From Poecilobothrus nobilitatus (lineage: Eukaryota > Arthropoda > Insecta > Diptera > Dolichopodidae), in NCBI GenBank assembly GCA_947095535.1, contig OX352772.1, forward strand, positions 220,019,488 through 220,083,487: a stretch of 64,000 bases of DNA, given 5' to 3'. The notes below the pieces were generated by a model. It was not told the DNA's origin. It searched no databases and worked only from the letters and a program-made list of their open reading frames with translations. The position numbers and the translations under genes were made by a program. Positions 56,301-64,000 of this stretch are shown piece by piece. The first letter of the stretch is position 1; the number at the start of each line of letters is the position of its first letter.

Positions 56301-57736
56301 AAATGTTGTTAAATTATTAAAAGTTATTTTGCTTTGATTATTAAATTATTATGTAAAAAACCTATAAATTTTGGCATTACACTTTTAGAGTAGTGGCGGT
56401 CGGTCCTGTGATGGAGAGAGCGATTTTGGTGTACATACATATTGTATTAATTATTAAAATCTATAATTCGACAAAATATTTTCCTCATATAATACATACA
56501 TACATAGAATCATACGTACAAATTATGTATGTAGGTACAAAACATTTTCTTAAATAATAGAGTAATAGCACAGACTAATATTACCACACAGATCCACAAA
56601 AGTAAAAATTTTATATAAATTTGTTACAAGCCTATAACAGGTCATGAGATCCGAAAACTAAAAAAAATTTTATGATTTACTAAAAAAAAATAACAAAAAA
56701 ATGGATTGCAATATTTTTAACAGCTTTTTATTAACTTGGTTCGGTTAAGGATGGAATCTTAGAAGCCATTTTAAACACACTTCCCGTTGAACTAGAGACT
56801 TAAAATTTTCTTCATTAGATCAGATCCCGATGACACTACATGATTTAAAAATAATAATATCGAAAAACATTAGAGAAATTAGCTTAATTTAAAAATTAAA
56901 TTTTCATACAAAGATATAACAGAATTTTTAACAGAATTCTTACAGAACCAAAATAAAACATTTTATCTAAATTTACTAAACTCACCAATACCAATACGTA
57001 TACGTAATCCATAAATGTTTTTTTTTTTCTATAAAAGACTATTGTTTTTTATGTAGCTCATTGCATTGTATGCGTAAATATACATAGCTACATACTTCAA
57101 AATATGTAATAATATCTGCTTCGAAAATATTTTTGGTTTAAAAGCAATGAATTTGAAAGATATGAATGTGTAAACAAATTAATGTGCCGCACTTGAGAAC
57201 ACAGTGTAAAATTTGATATGCATTTACTTAAATTTTAGTAAGCAAGTGTTAAATTTAAATTTTTTTTCATCAAATCAATTGATTTTTAGTATACATTTTT
57301 AAATAAGAATATATTTCCAATTTTGTCAAAACATTAAACAACAAACAGAATATATTAAAAATAAGAAATCCAGTCTTTTTTAAAAATAGTAAATAACAAC
57401 AATATTTTTCTTTTCAATAACAATAATTCCGAATTAATCATAAAATATATGTTATGTACATACATACATATATGTATATCTACATCGTCTAGAAAAAGCA
57501 AAATAATTTTTTTTTAATTTAAAAACATTAGCATTTAGAAGTAAGCAATTTAATATATTCTCAATTACATACTTTTAAAACCAAATTTTTTTACTACATA
57601 TGTATGTAGGTACAAACATGTACAAAAATGGTATGCATATTTTTATGTGTGCTGTACTATTAAAATCTGCTAACACAGTCACACCAAATTCCCAAATTCC
57701 CAACTATTATTATTTAGTTGATTTATCAATTTATTA
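56301..57736. repeat. Gene-free stretch with an interspersed repeat (57117-57310)
   Basis: 57117-57310 matches 22246-22460. A patch richer in GC, 'GTAGTGGCGGTCGGTCCTGT' (about 56391), stands alone. Short open frames near 57600 lead into the Helitron and have no family signature. Confidence 0.55.
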
Positions 57737-59257
57737 TTATACCCGTACGATAGGATCGGGTATAATAAAATTACTCCTCCGTTTGTAACACCTCGAAATA
57801 AGCGAGCTAGATATACCTTCAAAGGTATGGATCGGATCAGAAAAAAATTCTAAGACTTTTGAGCCATGTCCGTCGGTCCGTCCGTCCGTCAGCACGCTAA
57901 CTCAAAAACTAAGAAAGCTAGAATCTTGAAATTTACACAAAATATTCTAGGAGTAATTTGTAGGTTCCCTATTTTTTTTGGTTGAGTTTGGACCAAGCCT
58001 TAGGGTAGCTCTCGAACACCTAACTTTTAGATCCCCACATTTTTTTTAAAATAGAGCTATGAAATTTTAACTGCTGATAGATCTCACAAAAATATTAATT
58101 TTATTTTTAATAACTTTTTTTGTAACCCCACCCGTTACGGAGCTACAGCTCCCCAAAGGTTCAAAAAAGCTCTATATTTAAATTGTTATAGCACAAGTTG
58201 TATAAAGTATATATTCATTTTGAAAACGCCAAACGATTACTACTTTTATTAGCTTTAAAAGTATATATACAATAAATATATTTTTGTGGCATACGGTGTC
58301 TTAATTTACCGTAATACGAAACTAAAATTTTGCAAAATCCTTTAACCCTTCTATCTTCTAAACGGTTTAAGTTGGTTTAACTTGAAATTTTGACAGAAGT
58401 TAGATCTTTGAAAATAAGTATGAGTCATTTCAGAAATTTTTTTTGTATCACCCCCCGTTTAGGAGCTGTAAGGGGTCAAAAACTGAAAATTTCCTATTTT
58501 TAAACACCTGTAACTTGAACACCTGTTCAAATTTTTTTGAAGTAATACACAAAAATTAAAGCTTCAACATTATACTCTTATTTCTGTTAATAACTTTCTT
58601 TAATAATATAGGGTTACTTTATAATTGACGAAAGTGTTACTTGATTTTTTCAAATTTTCTAACAAATTTCTTTAACGAATTTTTTGCATTTTGTTTTACT
58701 CGATAATTTGAAATTGTTGAGGATATAATGCGTAGTACAAAAAAATGTAAATAAATAAACAACATAACGGTTGCTTGAAGAATTTTTATTTATATGGTAT
58801 TGATATACATACATACTTATATAATATCATGTTTATTTACAAATCGTATATGCCACTAGTGAGTGAATGATAAGAGTATATATGTATATTATATAGTGCC
58901 GTATTTACATACATATATGTAGTTTATTGTACTTATAAGAAATTGTTCTGTCAATGGAATATTTAAATATAATATAATATAATATTTAAAATTATATTTA
59001 CTGTTTTGTACTTAGGAAATTTAATATACATTTACCGCTTAGTATTAAATGGTACTATAGAATATTTGAAAAAGTTTTGTATTGATAATCGTTATGTGGA
59101 AGGTTAGAATCTGCTTTTGAAGAATGTACATATAAACATATAGTTTGAATATATGTATGTACAACCCATAGTACTAGAAATTATAAAATTCACCCAAATT
59201 ATTTTAAAATACTAAAATATTAAAAAAATAATATTGCAAGCAGAGTGACAAGCTGTA
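57737..59257 (+). mobile_element. DINE-like Helitron, copy H5, 3' end cut by foldback element
   Basis: Starts TTATACCCGTACGATAGG, (GTCC)n at 57868-57890, full interior including the 'CCCCGTTTAGGAGCTGTAAG' block that H3 lacks. It stops at 59257 within the word that in H3 reads GCAGAGTGACAGGCTGTGAA. The expected last 90 bp are missing; the foldback element begins there. Confidence 0.85.
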
Positions 59258-61147
59258 AAGCTGTTTTTTTTAAATTTTTTTTATTTATTTTATTTTATTC
59301 GTTTTAATAACAACAAATATAAGTACTAAATTGATATTTTTTTTTCCCCTTGTTTAATTTTGAATTTTTACAGTTGCCCTCACAGTCTATAGTTATATTA
59401 TTACCTGTTATAATATAGAATATATTGAATTTTTTTATTATTAATTTATTGTGGCAAAATTTTTAAAAAATTAAGAAAACGTTGCATGCTAAATTCAAAA
59501 TTTAAATAAAAATATTGCAATTTTATAATGTTCTTTATTTCCACTTAAAAATGCGACCCTTTGAAAACTTTGATTTATATACTGCCTTGTTTTTTCTTTC
59601 TTTTATAGCATGACATTTTAATATTCCTTTTTTTCTATCTGTTATCTGTGTAAATATCAGATGTGCACATATACATAAGAAATAGTCTTTAAAAATATTT
59701 AAAAACAATCAAAGTAACATTTTTTGTTCTCTTTTTTTTCTATTCGTTTTTATTTTTCTTCCAGTATTACAATTTAATATTTTTTTTCTGTTATTTAGGT
59801 ACGCTAAGAACATATTTTTTGTTTTTAATATTAAATTTATGCATACAGTCTATTTAAAAAATAGAAATTATTAGCTAAAGAACATTCTGAATTTTTTTCC
59901 ATTCCATTCCGTCCATTCATATAAATATAATTGTTGGTATTAAAAAATAATGAATCTATAACTACACACATATACTGATATATTCATTCATATACATATT
60001 ATAGTAGTATAGGTACTATATAATGATCTGAACTTCTGATTGTTATACTGTATTATATATTGTGGCACGATTTTTAAAAAATTAAGGAAACATTGCATAG
60101 CAAAATTAAAAATTTAAATAAAATTGTTATTGCAATTTTATAATGTTCTTTATTTCCACTTAAAATGCGACCCTTTAGAAACTTTGATTCATACACTGCC
60201 TTATTTTATTCTATTTCTTTTCATAACATAACATGTTAATATTTTGTTTTTTATCTGTTATGTACGCAAATATCACACGTATGTTTCTTTCTTTAAAAAT
60301 CATAACATTTTAATAGTTATATTTATATACATATTTATATGAATGGACGGTAAACATAAACAAACAAAAAAAAATTTTATGTATGCATATGAATGGACGG
60401 CAAATATAAACGAACACATAAAAATTCAGAAAGTTCTATAGGTTATAATTTATATTTTTTAAATAGAATGCATGTATAAATTAAATATTTAAAAAAAAAA
60501 AAAAGAAATACTTAGCGTACCTAAATAACAGAAAACAAAAAAAAAGGAAAATATAATACTGGAAGAAAAATAAAAACGAATAGAAAAAAAAGAGAACAAA
60601 AAATGTTACTTTGATTGTTTTTAAATATTTTTAAAGTCTATTTCCTATGTATATATTGTGCACATCTGATATTTACCCACATAACAGATAGAAAAAAAGA
60701 ACTATTAAAATGTTATGATTTTAAAAGAAAGAAACATACATTTGATATTTCCGTACATAACAGATAAAAAAAAATATTCAAATGTTATGTTATGAAAAGA
60801 AAGAAAAAACAAGGCAGTGTATGAATCAAAGTTTTTAAAGGGTCGCATTTTAAGTGGAAATAAAGAACATTATAAAATTGCAATATTTTTATTTAAATTT
60901 TGAATTTAGCTATGCAATGTTTTCTTAATTTTTTAAAAATTTTGCCACAATAAATTAATAATAAAAAATTTCAATATATTCTATAGTATAACAGGTAATA
61001 ATATAACTATAGACTGTGAGGGCAACTGTAAAAATTCAAAATTAAACAAGGGAAAAAAAAAAATATTAATTGAATACTTATATTTGTCGTTACTAAAAAG
61101 AATAAAATAAAATAAATAAAAAAAATTTAAAAAAAAAAAGCTTTTTT
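59258..61147. mobile_element. Foldback element with long inverted arms
   Basis: The left arm, about 59258-59830, pairs with the right arm, about 60490-61147. Shared words include 'TTTAATTTTGAATTTTTACA', 'CAGTTGCCCTCACAGTCTAT', ATTGTGGCAAAATTTTT, 'TTCTTTATTTCCACTTAAAA', 'GCGACCCTTT' and 'CACTGCCTTGTTTTTTCTTT' (right arm on the minus strand). A third partial copy of the arm lies inside, in the left-arm orientation (60060-60330). No transposase. It would form a giant hairpin. Confidence 0.88.
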
Positions 61148-61830
61148 GAACTAAAAAGTAGAAAATAAATTTTGAATAACAAATTTTTCTGTAATTTTCT
61201 AAACTATATTGTTACAATCGAGATTTCTTTAAAAAAGCTTATTTCAATATGTCAAATATATATATAAATATAAGTATATATAAGTTTTAAAGTCTGTGAA
61301 ATTAAAATAAAAGCTGGAGGCAACAAACGCATAACTATAAACTTATATTTTTAAATTTTGCCTCCAGCTTTTATATTAATTTAAAGAAAAAAAGAGTTAT
61401 ACACAATAAATTTAAATTACGAAAATTAAATTTTTATGATTATTGAACTCTTATTTTAATTATTATTTTTATCGATTTTTATTAGATATTATTATTAGTA
61501 CTTATAGTAATCCTAATTATTTTGCGCTGCAAACACCTGCAAAAGATTATGTTAAATTTATTAAAATAAAATATTTTTTATTCATTTTTTTTATATTTGT
61601 TCCATAATAAACAATGCTTAATATTATGAGTTAATTTTTACAGAGATTAGATTACTTTTAATGATCTTTACAACTATGAAATTATTACTTAGGATTATGT
61701 TCTTACATTGGTTTTTCTTTTTATTTTTCAAGGAAAAGGTCAAAAAGTCAAAAATCTTGATTGATTATATATTTATAAAACTTAGAGCTAACTAAGTCTT
61801 ACTTACTAAACTGATTGATTAGGATTGATA
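61148..61830. other. Gene-free stretch with a strong hairpin at 61300-61382
   Basis: Hairpin: AATTAAAATAAAAGCTGGAG plus GCA (61300-61322) pairs with TGCCTCCAGCTTTTATATTA plus ATT (61359-61382), with two mismatches and a 36-base loop. The GC-containing stem stands out in AT-rich DNA. No ORF. Confidence 0.6.
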
Positions 61831-64000
61831 TAAGTTTTTATTAGCTTATTACTAGAGAATTGCAATTTGTAATCAATCTTATTATTTATTTTGTAGATTT
61901 TATCTAAGATGACATCCATATTGGCTTTTTTATGTAGTTTGTCAGTTGAGTAATAAAATGGTACTTTATAAATCATTTTTAGTATTTTATTTGGAATTAT
62001 TTGTAAATCTTTGTGGTGAGTTATAGCACAATCGCATTATAGCCAGATCGGAGCTCCATCTTGTAGTATAGGCTGAATGACACTTTTCAAAATTAATAAT
62101 TTATTGTCCGTAGATAAATTAGAGGTTCTGCTTAAGGGTATAATGTTTTAATACAAATATTATTTTGTTTTGTTTATGTGCACTTTGTCAATGCACTTTG
62201 GCAAAAGTCAATTTTGGATCTAAGGTTAGCCCAAGATATTTGACTATTTTGGCCCAAACTATTGGAGTGGATTTTATTTTGATAGAGCCTTGTGGTTCAA
62301 AGCAACTTTTACGTTTGACTGAAAAGTAAATAGCATGACACTTATCTACATTGATTTCTATTTTCTATTTATTGAAGTATTTTTTAATAGTATTAAGATT
62401 TGTCTGTAATTGTTTTTCAACTTCAGAACCAAATGTACCTGAGGTAAGTGTGGCCATATCATCTGCAAATACGGAAAAGAGATAGTTATGCAGAGTTGGA
62501 AAGTCAGCGGTTTATAAATTGTACAAGGTAGGTCCTAGCACAGATCCATGTGGAACTCCTGCAAAAATGTTGCAGAAGTCAGATTTAGTATCACCTATCT
62601 AAACTCTAAAACTTCTATCATGTATTTCTATCAAGTATCTTTAATTAATTTTATTAATATAAGGGTACTTTGCATTTCGTTAGTTTGAATATTAGATCTT
62701 TGTGCCAGACTTTTATTGAACAAAAGCTTAATTAACATCTAAGGATATCATGCCTACATTTTTACTTTCTCCTAAGTTTGTATTTATAAACTGCTTAATT
62801 CTTAAGAAAGTGTGTTATGCTCAGATCTGAATCCGAATTGCTCGTCAGGTAATATTTTATTCCCTTCAAAATATACAGAAAGTTTTTCTTGGATTATTTT
62901 TTCAAAGATTTTAGAAAAATTACTTAGCAAGCTGATGGGCCTGTAGCTAGAAAGGCTATCAGGAAGTTTACCTGGTTTTAGTATGGCTATGATTTTAGCT
63001 TCCTTCCATTTGTAGGGGAAGTTTTAAGCAAGAATTTAATAATGATCTATAGATCTTTATTGCGTTGTCTGGCAACATTTTTATACATATGTTAGGAATT
63101 TTGTCAATGCCCGGTGCTTTTTTAGTTTTTAACGATTTAATTATATTTTTTATTTTATTAAGCGTAATTAACTGATTTTCTGATAAGATAAAGTTACTCT
63201 CCTTAGCTATACGGTATGCTTTGTTTACTAACGTTGTTGTGTTGCCGTAGGATTGTGCACTAACAGTGTTTTTTAGAGCAAAGCTTTGTGCTAATGCGTT
63301 AACTTTGTCAGTCGAATACACAAACTTAGTACCATTTACAATTATTGGTGGAATACTTTTATTTTTACTTTTGATTACTTTACAAACTTTCCAAAAGCTT
63401 TTGAAATTTTGTTCAGCGATTTTAGAAGGTTGTTCCATTTATTATTTCTGAATTTTAGTATTTCCTCTTTAATCAAATAGTTTAATTGAAGTGTCTGAGC
63501 CTAATAGATTAGAGCTCTTGATCTAATCCAATTTCTTCTTATAGTGTTTCTTTTACTGATAAGTTGCAGTATATGATTCAGCAGGGTAGTATTTAGAAAT
63601 TTGAATTTCCTTTTTGGTATTGCAAGGTCGATATCCTCAAGGATTTCGTTGTTTAGAAGAGCAATCATATTATCTATATCATGGATATATTTTACTGAGC
63701 TTAAAGAATTATTATTAGAGAATATATCAATCAAGTGGTTTTTATATTCTTTCCATTTAGCCTTACTGTAGTCTAATTGGAAGAAATCTTTAACCTGAAT
63801 TTCCTTATTTACTTTGATTAATACAGGCAGATGATCAGAGTTTAAATCTTCTATTATTTCTGGTTCTGAGATGTATTCTGAAATATTTGTAAGAACAGAC
63901 GGATTCAGCTTTGGATTGACTGGTATATAGGTGGGATCTTGCGGATATAAAATTTGGAACCTATCTGTAATATATATATGTTTTCGTAATTTTCCGTAAA
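61831..64000 (-). pseudogene. Jockey-like LINE ORF2, runs off the right edge
   Basis: Minus strand from the window's end: endonuclease tail with 'NSDHLPVLIKVNK' (about 63805-63843), a long linker (63501-63734, 62995-63438: 'QNFKSFWKVCKVIKSKNKSI', 'LKTKKAPGIDKIPN'), and the RT domain in pieces: 'IFAGVPHGSVLGPTLY' (about 62520-62567), 'FSVFADDMATLTSG' (about 62440-62482), 'INVDKCHAIYFSVKRK'. It then reads 'VKYLGLTLDPKLTF' and decays near 61860. Several stops and frameshifts. Catalytic FADD is intact. It differs from the family at 17.1/30.8 kb. Confidence 0.85.

Overview
The window looks like gene-poor, transposon-packed nuclear DNA of an insect, most likely a fly. The evidence is very high AT content, many CATACATATGTATG-type runs, DINE-1/mini-me-like elements carrying GTCC/GTCY tetranucleotide runs, a gypsy-group (errantivirus-like) env remnant, jockey-like LINEs, and PIF/Harbinger and Tc1/mariner transposases. 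Assignment to Diptera is inference. I found no host gene, rRNA gene, CRISPR array or intact tRNA gene. Nearly every coding stretch is a decayed mobile element or an endogenous virus-like element.

Layout. 1-3576: decayed protein-primed family-B DNA polymerase (PolB copy 1) with a recombination-endonuclease-VII-like zinc segment, followed by AT-rich degenerate tandem repeats to 5.0 kb. 6.6-8.0 kb: gag-like 5' piece next to the C-terminal half of an errantivirus-type env, a polypurine tract and the start of a 3' LTR. 9.77-11.07 kb: non-autonomous element with GTCC repeats. 12.26-13.47 kb: decayed LINE. 16.3-21.9 kb: a minus-strand LINE split by a later, better preserved plus-strand LINE (17.1-21.56 kb). 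22.76-24.53 kb: Helitron-like element. 24.95-27.22 kb: DNA-transposon-like unit with a small spliced ORF and a nested GTCC element. 27.69-28.97 kb: Harbinger transposase pseudogene with two short introns. 30.8-35.87 kb: second LINE of the same family as the 17.1 kb one, with a large AAT-type microsatellite inside ORF1. 35.88-38.5 kb: element with about ten copies of a 145-bp tandem repeat. 38.6-39.6 kb: Tc1/mariner pseudogene.

39.66-50.29 kb is the most interesting part. It is a decayed Polinton/Maverick- or adintovirus-like gene set: retrovirus-type integrase with a chromodomain-like tail, a fibre-like ORF, a DUF8207-type protein, a double-jelly-roll capsid-like protein, an RNase-H/exonuclease-like protein, small accessory ORFs and PolB copy 2. 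Inside the set lie a 21-bp minisatellite and a 147-bp tandem array of 8 units. Integrase plus PolB plus a capsid-like protein would fit a self-synthesising, virus-derived element. Every large gene shows stops, frameshifts or lost catalytic residues, so it is a fossil.

51.37-59.26 kb: four DINE-like Helitron copies, two of them head to tail, one inverted with a tRNA-derived SINE inserted inside it (10-bp target duplication). 59.26-61.15 kb: foldback element with long inverted arms. 61.8-64.0 kb: minus-strand LINE pseudogene running off the right edge.
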